Source: Sphagnum compactum (Eukaryota > Bryophyta > Sphagnopsida > Sphagnales). Taken from it: DNA of 64,000 bases. Location: positions 14,992,855 through 15,056,854 of the forward strand of contig OZ234501.1 in NCBI GenBank assembly GCA_965153455.1, read 5' to 3'. A program made the translations under genes and the position numbers. Below are positions 22,157 through 34,143 of this stretch, piece after piece (positions within the stretch are counted from its first letter, which is position 1; the number at the start of each line of letters is the position of its first letter). The notes beneath the pieces were generated by a model. The model was not told where the DNA came from. It did no database searches and saw only the letters and a list, made by a program, of their open reading frames with translations.

Positions 22157-25100
22157 GAACCCCTTGCCTAATGCACAGGTGTGTAAATAAATCAACATTG
22201 AATAAAATTGATGTTTCTTAGGGCTAGAACAAGCACAATTCCATGATGAAAATGCCCAGAGATCTATTTCCAAAATTGTTTTGCAGATTTTACTTGAGTA
22301 TAATATCTCTGGGGGACAGGATTAAGAACAAACCAGAGGGTCTGAATCGACAGATTACATCGTGTAATGATCCATCATTCTGCCCTGATCATTGTCCTCA
22401 AACCTGTGAATGTCGAGATTGAACATTCTGGATAGGTTGGTTACACACTGGAATGGGTTTAATTCCCTCCCCCATTTAACATTTTGGATAAGTTGGTTAC
22501 ATTATTGGAATGGGTTTGGTTCCCTCCCCCTATTGAACATTTTGGATAAGTTGGTTACATTATTGAAATGGGTTTGGTTCCGTCCCCCATTGAACATTCT
22601 GAATAAGTTGATTACGCACTCGAATGAGTTTGGTTCCCTGCCCCATTGAACATTCCGGATACATTGGTTACGTACTGGAATGGGTTTGGTTCCTTCCTCC
22701 CATTGAACATTCTGGACAGGTTGGTTACGCACTGGAACCCCATGCCTAATGCACAGGTGTGTTATTTCAACAATGTTTGGTTCATGGTTTAGTTTTTTTT
22801 TTTTAATTTTATCTTTTTTATTTTTTATTTTTATGTGTTTTCAGTTTTTATTATTATTTTGTATAATAAAAATAATTTTTTTCTTTTTCACTTTTGTATA
22901 TTTTTTTATTTGGATGCAAGTTTGAAGTTTGGAGAAAGAAGACACACCTCATTCTTTTCCAAGTAGGGTTTTTCTTCATTATTATAAGTTTTATTTTTTC
23001 TTATTTTCTACTCTTTATTTGGTTTCTTATTTTTGTAATTTTTTTCTTTTAAAATGATTTTACTGTATTTCCCTTTCCTTGTTTCATTTGTTTGCATTCC
23101 TTTTTTATAGTTTTTGTGTTGTTACTTTTTTTTGTTTATGTTTGTTTCATGTTTTAATTTTGTCTATCTTCATTTTTTTCTATTTTTATGCATTTATTTA
23201 TTTATTTAGTTTCTATTTTCTTTTCCAAAAAAATTTTAGTTTTTCTAATATGTTTTATAATAAAAATAATTTAAAAAAACTTTTTTATTTTTGTTTGATT
23301 AGATGCAAGTTTGAAGTTTGGAAAAAGAAGACAAACCTCATTTTTTTTTCAAGTATGGTTTTTTTCCTCTTTCTTTTGCTCTCTGTTTTGTTTCTTTTTT
23401 TTGTCATCTATTTTTAAATTTTCTTTTAAGATTATTTTACTGTATTTCCCTTTTTTGTTTCATGTTTAAGTGTTTACAAAAAGTTTCTAATTGTTAAAGT
23501 GTTTTTCTGTTTTTTTTTTTTTTCTAGTTTTTCCCCTTTTTAAAATATATATTTGTTCTGTTTGGATGGATGACGGGACGGATGACGAGATGGATGACGG
23601 ACAGATGGATGGAAAACTTTAATTCATCCCGACGGAAAGTTTCATTTGAACCCCGTGCCTAATGCACAGGTGTGTAAATAAATCAACATTAAATAAAACT
23701 GATGTTTCTTGGGGGTAGAACAAGCACAATTCCATGATGAAAATGCCTAGAGATATATTTCCAAAATTATTTTGCAGATTTTACTAGAGTATAATATCTC
23801 TGGGGGGCAGGATTAAGAACAAACCGGAGTGGTCTAAATCGACAGATTTGATCGTGTAATGATCCATTATTCTGCCCTGATCATTGTCCTCAAACCTGTG
23901 AATGTCGAGATTGAACATTCTGGATAGGTTGGTTACACACTGGAATGGGTTTAATTCCCTCCCCCATTCAACATTTTGGATAAGTTGGTTACATTACTGG
24001 AATGGGTTTAGTTCCCTCCCCCTATTGAACATTCTGGATAAGTTAGTTACATTACTGGAATGGGTTTGGTTCCGTCCCCCGTTGAACATTCTGAATAAGT
24101 TGATTACGCACTCGAATGAGTTTGGTTCCCTGCCCCATCAAACATTCCAGATACGTTGGTTATGTACTGGGATAGGTTGGTTACGTACTGGAATGGGTTT
24201 GGTTCCCTCCTCCCATTGAACATTCTGGACAGGTTGGTTACACATTGGAATGGGTTGGGTTTGATTCCCTCCTCCCATTGAACATTCTGGACAGGTTGGT
24301 TATGCACTGGAACCCCCTGCCTAATGCACAAGTGTGTTATTTCAACAATGTTTGGTTCATGTTTTAGTTTTTTTTAAAAAAAATTTAATGTGTTTTCTGT
24401 TTTTATTATTATTTTGTATAATAAAAATAAAGTGTTTCTTTTTCACTTTTGTATTTTTGTTTATTTGGATGCAAGTTTGAAGTTTGGAGAAAGAAGACAC
24501 ACCTCATTTATTTTTCAAGTAGGGTTTCTTTTCATTATTATAAGTTTTATTTTTTCTTATTTTCTACCTTTTATTTGTTTTCTTCTTTTTGTAATTGTTT
24601 TTAAAAAAATGATTTTATTGTATTTCCCTTTCCTTGTTTCATTTGTTTCCATTCCTTTTTAATAGTTTTTGTGTTTTTACTTCTTTTTGTTTATGTTTGT
24701 TTCATGTTTTAATTTTTTCTATTCTTATTTTGTCTATCTTCATTTTTTTCTATTTTTATGTGTTTATTTATTTATTTAGTTTCTATTTTCTTTTCCAAAA
24801 AAAATCTAGTTTTTCTAATATGTTTTATAATAAAAATAATTTAAAAAAAAACTTCTTTATTTTAGTTTGATTAGATGCAGGTTTGAAGTTTGGAAAAAGA
24901 AGACAAACCTTTTTTTTTTTTCAAGTATGGTTTTTTTCTCTTTCTTTTGCTCTCTATTTTGTTTCTTATTTTTTGTCATCTATTTTTAATTTTTTTTAAA
25001 AGATTATTTTATTGTATTTCCCTTTTTTGTTTCATGTTTAAGTGTTTACAAAAAGTTTTCAATTGTTAAAGTGTTTTTCTGTTTGTTTTTTTTTCCTAGT

Positions 25101-25215
25101 TTTTTCCCTTTTTAAAATATATATTTGTTCTGTCTGGATGGATGATGGGACGAATGACGAGATGGATGACGGACGGACGGATGGAAAGCTTCATTTCATC
25201 CCGACAAACGACCAT
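22157..25215. repeat. 1491-bp tandem duplication with internal 56-bp repeats
   Basis: Two consecutive units start at 22157 and 23648 with GAACCCC.TGCCTAATGCAC. Each holds a 6-7 unit array of 56-58 bp repeats (GAACATTCTGGATAGGTTGG, then a GGAATGGGTTTGGTTCCCTC segment) at about 22410-22735 and 23900-24310. Each then has a very T-rich block and a GGATGGATGACGG microsatellite-like end. The T-rich block recurs at 44474-44880. Long T-rich open frames (Phe/Leu-rich) are artefacts. Confidence 0.85.
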
Positions 25216-25758
25216 GACGTCCTTTACTATATAGAATGCGAACGCAACAACAGCATGGAGTTTAGTTATTTATCGACTCCTCCCTCCTCTTCAGGATCCA
25301 CCTCCCATTCACAGGGTTGACATGTTATCGAAAGTCTACACTGCTGGTGCTGGTTCACTCTGGCCCCACGTTGGGGAACTCCATTGAAAACTTGTCAGTG
25401 GGAACAGAGTGGGGAACATGGCGAGAACACCAAAATCCAAAACCATGGAACTCCACACACGACCCTAAACCCTAAATCATGGAACTCCACACGCAACCCT
25501 GGGCCCCCATAAGGGCAAAATGATATTTTTTACCCTCCTGGGTCCTAGGTGACCCGTCTCAATGGCTGTATCAAAATTCTATCGTCAAACCTTGCAAAAT
25601 TTTATTTATAAACACTGCAATATTCAAAACTGTACAAAGGAAGAAGGGAAGAAGAAGGGGAGGATTTAAAGAATGCCAGGTTAATGCAAACTAGATGTCA
25701 AAAGCTATCCATCTCAACAGCCGTCCGCCCATCCGCTTGTAATAGGTCAGTTATGGTG
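25216..25758. other. Intergenic DNA next to the MULE derivative
   Basis: No gene seen. Degenerate ACCCTAAACCCTAAA stretches occur near 25450-25500. The end of this interval (CGCTTGTAATAGGTCAGTTA) belongs to the same 93-bp repeat family found on the other side of element E' at 30.1-30.3 kb. Confidence 0.5.
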
Positions 25759-26199
25759 ATGTGGGGTGGGCTGGAGTGAACCAACAGCCACCAATGCACC
25801 AATTGACGATGAGCCCGTTGAAGCCGTTTTGGGGATGAACCAAAAACCCATCCTCCCTACCCACAGGTTTTGTTTTTTTTCCGCCTCTCATCTGCCCCAG
25901 AATTTTCCCTCTTACCTCCCACCTACCTCCCCCCTACCTCCCCCCTCCGACCTCCCACCTACCTCCCCCCACCTACCTCCCCCCCTCCTACCTCCCCCCT
26001 ACCTCCCCCCTCCTACTTCCCACCTCCTACCTCTCACTCCATCGCCAGAGTTCGGGAGCCGTCGAACGGGAGCGCGAAGGGAGGCTGGAGAGCAGGAGGG
26101 GAGGTTGGAGCTAGAGCGGCTGCCAATGTTGGAGCTGGGAGCGCCTCAAGCGGGACCCACACGGGACCCAGAGCGGGAGCTTTAGGTAAGCTCCCACTT

Positions 26200-27690
26200 T
26201 TTTTTTTCCTTTTCTTCCAGCGTAGTGAAGAAGGTGACGGCAACATTGTTTTTTCGTTTTGCTGCAACGCAAAAGGGGACGACAGCATCGCTGTCGTTGC
26301 CTTCTTCTTTTTTCTTCTTTTCTTCGAGCATAGCGAAGAAGGCGATGGCAGTAATGTTGTCGTCACCTTCTTCTTGTTATTTTGTTGGAGCATAGTGAAG
26401 AAGGTGACGGCAGCTTTGTTGCCGTCGCCTTCATTTTTCATTTTGCTACAATGCGGAAGGCGACAGTAGCATTGCTGTCGTCGCCTTCTTGTTTTTTTTT
26501 TGTTGCAACACAACAAAGAAGGCGACGGTAGCAACGCTCTCATCGTCTTCTTTTTTCGTTTTGCTACAATGTTGTCGTCACCTTCTTATTTTTGTTTTGT
26601 TGCGGCACAACAAAAAAGGCGACGGTAGCTTTGTTGCCGTAGCCTTTTTTTTTTTTCTTCTTTTCTTCTACCGTAGCAAACAAGGCAACGGCAGCAACGT
26701 TGCCGTCACCTTCTTTTTTCATTTTGCTACAACGCAGAACACTACCGTCACATTCTTGTTTTTGTTTGTTGTAGTGTAACAAAGAAGGCGACAGCAGCAA
26801 AGCTGTCGCCTTTTTTTTTTGTTGCAGTGCAGCAAAAAAGGGCTGTCGTCGCCTTCTTCTTTCATTTTGCTTCAATGCAGAAGGCGACGACAGCGTTCCT
26901 GCCGTCACCTTCTTGTTTTTGTTTTGGTACAGCGCAACAAACAAGGCGACAACAGCTTTGTTGTCGTCGCCTTCTTTTTCTTTTTTTTTTTGTTCTAGTG
27001 TAACAAAAAGGCGACGGTAGCGTCGCTGCCATCGCCTTCTTTTTTTTTCCTCTTTTGTTCCAGCGTAGCAAAGAAGGCGACAACAATGTTGTTATCGTCC
27101 CCTTCTTCTTTTTAGTTTGTTGGAGCACATTGAAGAAGGCGTTGACAGAAAAGCTGTCGTCGCCTTTTTTTTTTTTTTGCAGCGCAACAAAGAGCTGTCG
27201 TCGCCTTTTTTTTCCTTCTTCTTTTTATTTTGCTGCAACGTAGTGAAGAAGGCGACGGCAACAACTATCGTTGCCTTCTTTTTTCTTTGTGTTGCAGCGA
27301 AGCAAAAAAGGCGACAGCAGCCCAGCACAGAAGGCTGCCATCGCCTTCTTGTTTTTGTTTTGTTGCAGCGTAGTGAAGAAGGAGACGGCAGCGTTGCTAC
27401 TGTTGCCTTCTTCTTTACCTTTTGTTGCAACGCAACCTAGAAGGTGACTGCAACTTTGTCGCCTTTTATTTTTCTTTTTAAGGTGCACTGTGCAACACTT
27501 TCTGCGCACGTTCAACCTGTTCTTATGTGGTTTCGTTGTATTGAAGAAGAAGAAGACGACAACTTCCATCACCTTCTTCGATGGCTTTCCTGCAAGGAAA
27601 TGGCGATCTTCACCCTTTTTTGGTGGTTTTGCTACGAAGAAGGTGACAGCAGCAATGTCGTCGCCTTCCTGTATGGTGGCGGTTTTATTT
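26200..27690. repeat. Palindromic GC-rich minisatellite in E'
   Basis: Many near-palindromic units of the form GAAGGCGACGG.AGC / GC.GCCGTCGCCTTC are separated by T-rich spacers containing TTTTGCTGCAACGCAGC-like sequence. Unit spacing is roughly 100 bp with sub-units. The same array, shorter and inverted, is in E at 42380-43200. The high CpG density contrasts with the AT-rich background. Long open frames through it on both strands are by-products of the repeat. Confidence 0.85.
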
Positions 27691-27889
27691 TAGTTTTTTT
27701 GTTGATGCTTATGGTTTAGTTTATTAAAATTGACAATTAACAGTGAAATGGTGGTTTTTTGTTTACGATTGAAGGTGTAGTGGCTAGGGGAAGGAGAAAC
27801 AAAATAAAAATCATGGAACTCCTAATCAACAACCCCAACCTCTATACACACCTTTGTTAGCATATGATTTTGAAATTAACTAATTATTT

Positions 27890-28300
27890 TAGAGTGACCC
27901 AAAATGCAAGTATTACATTTAAGGTAGGATCTTTATATAAAGCTTAAACCCTACATGTGTACTTTCAGAGTGACCCAAAATGCAAGTATTGCATTTAGGG
28001 TAGGATCTTCATACAAAGAGGTTTAAACCCCACATGCGTACTTTTGGAGTGACCCAAAATGCAGGTATTGCATTTAGGGTAGGATCTTCACATAAAGCTT
28101 AAACCCCACATGCATACTTTCAAAGTGACCAAAAATGCAGGTATTGCATTTAGGGTAGGATTTTCATTTAAAGAAGGTTTAAACCCTACATGCCTACTTT
28201 CGGAGTGACCCAAATTGCAGGTATTGCAATTAGGGTTGGGTTATTTCAAAGTGACTTTGCATGTGCATATTGTGTTTAAGGTTAGGTCTTCATTTAAGGG
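27890..28300. repeat. Subterminal 78-bp repeats of E'
   Basis: About five units begin near 27892, 27967, 28046, 28124 and 28201. Each contains AGTGACCCAAAATGCA followed by GGTATTGCATTTAGGGTAGG-like sequence. The GGTATTGCA core recurs across E and E' (27.9-29, 33-34 and 37-42 kb), as expected of dispersed subterminal transposase-binding sites; this role is inferred. Confidence 0.7.
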
Positions 28301-30085
28301 TATCCAAACCATTTAGATGGGTTTTTTTGAAACGTGGGTATTGCATTTAAGCTTGTTTTTTCATTTCAACTTGTAATACCCAGACTTATACTTACCTCTA
28401 CCAACTGGAATTTTAGGGTTTTGTTGCAATACCGACACCCGTACTTACCTTTACCAAATAGAATTTTGGGGCATAATTGCAATACTTGCACTTGTACTTA
28501 CTTTTACCAACTGGGATTTTGGGGCCTAGTTACAATACCTGCATTTAACATTAATATTATCATTATCCTTGTGTTTTTGCATTTCACACTTTTTGTGCTT
28601 ATTACTTGGAAACAATAATAACCTTTGTGCCATATTAGACTTCATGTGTGTGTTGAATACATGATGTTCAAAGAATTTGGGCTATGGTTTCCTCCATACA
28701 AAATTGATTCTAAAACAAAAAATTTAGTGCCAATGGCAACAATCTTGATTAGTAATTGAGACATTTATTAGGGTAAAATATTAGTTCTGAAATATATGAC
28801 CAAATTCCTATACACTAAATCATAAAGCGTAACCCTAAAAATCCAAATGATATTTTGCCATAAGCCTTATTACAACCTTAACTATACAAACCCTTAAAAA
28901 ATATATATTAATGATATATGCGCTAAACCCAAAAAATTATACAAACTATACAAATTATATAATGAAAAATAAACAAATTTAAAAGAACATAGGAAAAAAT
29001 TTGGAAACCAAAATTCAAAGGTTTTAAACTATAAATATTTATTCACTGAAAGAAAATACATTAATCTTTAAAAATAATCAAATAAATTTCGTATAAAACC
29101 AAAAGAAAAGATATGTCTTTTACCTTTGTGTGATCTCTCTAACCTAATTTTTCCACTCTTTTTTAAGAAAATATAAAATGCAATTGTATCACTTCACATA
29201 TGTGTCAACCCTAAAAATTTCCCCCCAAATTTAGCCTACTTTAGATTAATTACTATACATAAAACTTATTAATTATTTTATGTGTCTCAACCCTAAACCT
29301 AAACCATAATCCAATAGTACATACTTATAATAATTACATGAAAATATGTATTGTAATGTCCATTCAATAATATATTAGGTAAACAAAATTTAGTAAAATA
29401 TTCATTAATTAAACCAAAATGGATGCAATTATGGCCTTGTTTCCACTATAAATTGTTTGTAATACTAACATATGGGCGAATCTTAATAAAATGATAGGTA
29501 GGATTGAGAGGGGGGGGGGGGTGGGGGTGGAAAAAGTGAGTAGGTAATTAATTTAGTATTTGGCTATGTAAAAAGCATAAATAGATAGGTAGTTAGGTAG
29601 ATAGGCAAACTAGTACATAAAAAACAAGTTACCTTATCAAGGTGACTAGGTTTATAAAATATTTATGTCAATAGGGTGGTTGTGTATGTAGGGTAGGTAG
29701 GTCAATAGGGTATGTAGTTAGTACAGTGGTTAAGTTAGTAGGGTATGTAATTAATAGGGTAGCTAGGTTAGTAGGGTAGGTGGTTAGTATAGTAACTAGG
29801 TCAGTAGGATAACTAGTTATTAGGGTAGTTATGTTAGTAGGGGATAATAAATAAGGTACCAAGGTTGGTGCAATACTTATGAAGGTAGGAAAGTGAGCAG
29901 GGTAGCTATGTGTGAGGTCAGGTCCAGGCCAAGAACAAAAAAAAAAAAAGTACAGTGGTGAGCAGCAAAAAGAAATGGACTCTGATGAACCCCATCCAGC
30001 ATCGAATGAAAAAACTCAACCCATCCAGTGGACAGAACGGCCAAATGGTGCATTGGTGGCTGCTCGTTCACTTTGGGCATGTGGG

Positions 30086-30340
30086 GTGTGCCCTGAATGG
30101 GTGGAAGTTGGGAAGTAACTGGACCTATCAGTATTGTCAACCGTCCGCTTGTAATAGGTCAGTCATGGTGATATTGGGGTGCGCCCTGAAGGGGTGAAAG
30201 TCGGGAAGTAATTGGACCTATCAGTATCGCCCAACCGTCCGTTTGTAAAAAATCAATCATGGTGATATTGGAGTGTGCCTTGAAGGGGTGGAAGTTGGGA
30301 AGTAACTGGACCTATTAGTATCACCCAACTTAACTTAAGA
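30086..30340. repeat. 93-bp tandem repeat flanking E'
   Basis: About 2.7 units containing GGGTGGAAGTTGGGAAGTAA, CTGGACCTATCAGTAT and GTAATAGGTCAGTCATGGTG. A unit of the same family is on the left side of E' (25720-25768), so E' inserted within this array. Confidence 0.75.
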
Positions 30341-31305
30341 TGGAGGATGCTTGCATTTTTTGCAATGTAATTGAAATTTTTATTTTTTAACCAAACAAAA
30401 AATGATTTGGATAGAAAGAGAAAACCTTTTAGGCCCTTTGAAACCACAAATGACATTGACAAAATCATGTAAAAACACATCAGTTTGTTTGTTTGTGTAA
30501 ACATTCAAATATTCGATTACTAAAAGAAGAAATTAATTAATGGGGTGTCAATCACAATTCCTTGAAACTGTGAGCTAATACTCTTTCTTAAGAGCATCAT
30601 AAATAACCTATTCATAAATTAGTACCCAATCCTAATACCAAGAATTTAATTGGATGTGGGTTAAATAAGTTCATTGCAAACACAAGAAAATAACATTCAA
30701 ACCTCAAAAATGAACACAAAAGAGTCACCCTGCTGGTCCATTGGTGGGAGGGGGAGGCCTACTGCACAAAACAACACAAGAACAGATACAAAATTCCAAT
30801 GCTCTATTGGGTACATATTGATAATTCTATTACTTGTAGGGTCCATACGAAGGTTCAATTTCTTTTCAATTGCAATGAGCCACTTTGATTGGCCCATGAA
30901 AAAAAAAAAAGGTTTTGAGACTTTGGACACTCATATTGGGAATATCTTTGAGAACTCATTTGGAACTTAGGGAACATCTTGCAAAACACATTGGAATGGC
31001 AATTGGGATGGCCCATCATAAATGGAAGTTCTGAAATTGTGGACACTACTATTGGGAATATCTTGAGGAACTCATTTGGAACTTGGGGGAACGTGTTATG
31101 AACACATCGGGTCTCGAAGGCAACTTGGTTAGAACACATTGGGAACATCAAAAACCAGAAAAACTCCAATCCCCTTGTCACACCCTCTTCCCTCAATGAA
31201 AAACAATGATCCTATTGGCTTCGCAGTCTCATTGGCTACCTGGGATTTATGTTCCCCAACTGTATGCATCACCCAATTTTACTTACACTAAATCCTAAAC
31301 CCGAC
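30341..31305. other. Spacer between E' and E, no gene
   Basis: Non-coding. Two imperfect copies of a 118-bp unit (TTGGGAATATCTTTGAGAAC, then TCATTTGGAACTT) lie at about 30930-31110. Related G/C-poor TTCCCAA-type sequence occurs at 47860-48050 on the opposite strand. Confidence 0.5.
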
Positions 31306-31398
31306 GGGTATCACAGAAACAAAAATCTAAAATAAAAAACTTGCTAACACCCTCAGAGTGGGGGAGTTCCAAAAGTAAGCACCCACCCCACTCCACCT
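31306..31398. repeat. Left half of a palindromic element split by E
   Basis: This stretch contains GGGTATCAC (31306-31314) and GGGAGTTCCAAAAGTAAGC (31362-31380). Its inverted counterparts lie just beyond the other end of E: GCTTTCTTTTGGAACTCCC and GTGATACCC at 43338-43375. E appears to have inserted into a foldback element of roughly 145 bp. Confidence 0.6.
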
Positions 31399-32631
31399 CG
31401 AGCGAGCGAGCAGAGTGAACCAACACCACCAATGCACCAATTGGCCGTTCTGTCCATCGGATGGGTTGCGTTTTTTCATTCGGCGCCGGATGGGGTGCAT
31501 CACAATCCATTTTTCTTTACTGCCAACCACTGTACTTTTTTTTTTTTTTTTTTGGTTCTTGGCTGTTTTTCCTTGGACTTGACCTCACGCATAGTTACCC
31601 TGCTCACTTTCCTACCCTCATAAGTATTGCACCAACCTTGGTACTTTATTTATTATCCCCTACTGACACAACTACCCTAATAACTAGTTATCCTATTGAC
31701 CTAACTACTGTATTAACCACCTACCTTACTAACCTAGCTACCCTATTAATTACATACCCTACTAACTTAACCACTGTACTAACTACCTCCCTTATTGACC
31801 TACCTACCTTACATACACAACCTCTCTATTGACATAAGTATTTTACAAACCTAGTCACCTTGATAAGGTAACTTAATTCTTATGTACTAACTTGCCTATC
31901 TACCTAACTACCTATCTATCTATGTTTTTTACATAGCCAAATACCTAATTAACTACCTACTCACTTTTTCCACCCCCACCCCCCCCTCAATCCTACCTAT
32001 CAATTTATTAAGGTTCGCCCATATGTAAGTATTAAAAAATAATTTATAATGGAAACAATGCCATAATTGCATCCATTTTGGTTTAGTCAATGCATATTTT
32101 ACTAAATTTTGTTTACCTAATTTATTATTGAATGGACATTACAATATATATTTTCATGTAATTATTATAATGTATGGACTATTGGATTATGGTTTAGGTT
32201 TAGGGTTGAGACAAATAAATTAATTAATAAGTTTTTCACAAATGTATAGTAATTAATCTAAAGTAGGCTTAATTTGGGGGGAAATTTTTAGGGTTTACAC
32301 ATATGTGAAGTAATATAATTGCATTCTATATTTCTTCAAAAAGAATGGAAGTAACAGAGATCACACAAAGGTAAAAGACATATCTTCTCCTTTGGTTTTG
32401 TACGAAATTTATTTTGATTATTTTTAAAGATTAACTCTTTCAGTCAATAAATATTTACAGTTTAACACCTTTGAATTTTGGTTTCTAAATTTTTTCCTAT
32501 GTTCTTTTAAATTTGTCTATTTTCCATTATATAATTTGTATAGTTTGTATCGTTTTTTGGGTTTAGGGCATATATCACTAAGACTTTTTTTTGTTAGGGT
32601 TTGTATAGTTAGGGTTGTAATAAGGCTTATG

Positions 32632-33840
32632 GCAAAATATCATTTGGATTTTTAGGGTTATGCTTTATGATTTAGTGTATAGGAATTTGGTTCATATATT
32701 TCAAAACCTAAGGTTTATATTGGTTTTTGATCTTATCACTTGTTTAGATTTATACCATAATTATGAATATCCTTTGTTTCCATATGTTTCATAGTTGTTA
32801 GAGTTTAATATTTTCTAACCCATTTTTGTACGAGTTATGATTTTTTAGGGTTGCGTTTTCAATTGGAACTACAAACTTTGGTGGAACGTTGTCATCTTTT
32901 ATTCCTAAAGGTATGCATTTATCTCTTATTACTTCTTTTGTTTTTTTGTTTATTTTTTCACAATTTAACTTCTTTTCATTTCCTAGTTATTGGATATAAA
33001 AAGGGCGTCAAGTTTCATTAAGTATACAACCATAAATAAAGGTTTTATACCTTTACACGGATATTTCGTATTCAATATCTCTTTGTAGTTTATTTTTTCA
33101 TACCCATATGCAAATAATGCATTGGCTCTCCACAACCAGTGTGGGTTTTATTGCTTAAGGCAGGTATTGCACTTTGCACCTCTCAAATAATGTGCATTAA
33201 TTATCATTATGTGGGTATTGCTACATGGGGTTTTGCAAAATATCATTTGGATTTTTAGGGTATTCTTTATGATTTAGTGTATAGGAATTTTGTTCATATA
33301 TTTCAAAACCTAAGGTTTATACTCTAAATTTTGCTGATTGTATTGGTTTTTGATCTTTTCACTTGTTTAGATCTATACCATAATTATGAATCTCCTTTGT
33401 TTTCATATGTTCCATAGTTGTTAGAGTTTAATATTTTCTAACCCATTTTTGTACAAGTTATGATTTTTTAGGGTTGCGTTTTCAATTGGGACTACAAACT
33501 TTGGTGGAACGTTATCATCTTTTATTCCTAAAGATATGCATTTGTCTCTTGTTACTTCTTATATATATATATATATATATTCACAATTCAACCTCTTTTC
33601 ATTTCCTAGTTATTGGATATAAAAAGGGTGTCAAGTTTCATTAAGTATACAACCATAAATAAAGGTTTTATACCCATACACGGGTATTTCGTATTCAATA
33701 TCTCTTTGTAGTTTATTTTTTCATACCCATATGTGAATAATGCATTGATTCCCCACAACCAGTGTGGGTTTTATTGCCTAAGGTAGGTATTGCATTTTGC
33801 ACCTCTCAAACAATGTGCATTAATTATCATTATGTGGGTA
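32632..33840 (+). repeat. 603-bp tandem duplication inside E
   Basis: Two direct copies start at 32632 and 33235 (GCAAAATATCATTTGGATTT). The second carries an AT microsatellite at 33560-33580. Each ends with GTGGGTATTG-type motifs. The duplication lies upstream of the transposase and may include its promoter region. Confidence 0.85.
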
Positions 33841-34143
33841 TTATTACATGGGGTTTTCAAACATTGTGGGTTTAAGGTACAATTTGAACATTGCGTATGT
33901 GAACATTTTCAATGATGGAAGGTTTAATAGCTCAATGTGGGTATTGCCAAAGTTTGTTTTAGTATATGGGTTCATAATGCAAGTATTGTACGTTATGTAC
34001 ATTGGAACAGTAGGTATTTTATATCATGATATGGGTATTGTAATGGGAATTCCAAGTCACAACATTGATTTTAAAGGAACCATCTATGTATTGCATTTTG
34101 GGTTTTTGTTCAATGATGTATGTTTATAAAATTATAAATTTTC

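Larger units (their letters stand above)
25769..30078 (-). mobile_element. E': non-autonomous MULE, internal-deletion derivative of E
   Basis: The ends read inward as GGCTGGAGTGAACCAACAGC and GCCCAAAGTGAACGAGCAGC, both followed by CACCAATGCACCA, a terminal inverted repeat of about 37 bp. The 10-bp direct repeat ATGTGGGGTG flanks it (25759-25768, 30079-30088), as expected for Mutator-like elements. Internally it matches element E in reverse: 25769-27790 to 43323-42270, 27797-28780 to 37532-36870, and 28780-29940 to 32710-31560. The transposase and second gene of E are absent. It is a 4.3-kb deletion derivative depending on transposase in trans. Confidence 0.88.

Noticed and set aside
22410-24870. 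Phe/Leu-rich frames of 79-112 codons resembling membrane proteins
   Set aside because: Produced by T-rich repeat DNA and 56-bp tandem units; no start context or homology.
25440-25500. ACCCTAAACCCTAAA stretches as telomeric DNA
   Set aside because: Only short, degenerate, scattered runs (also near 8030, 40800 and 53190); not an array.
25766-27719. Long open frames (up to 199 codons) on both strands in the minisatellite
   Set aside because: They follow the repeat unit, exist on both strands and give low-complexity Lys/Thr/Ala or Phe/Val strings.
29505-29530. Poly-G run as a G-quadruplex regulatory element
   Set aside because: It is a simple homopolymer in the subterminal region of E', with a counterpart C-run in E at 31975-31986; no gene nearby to regulate.
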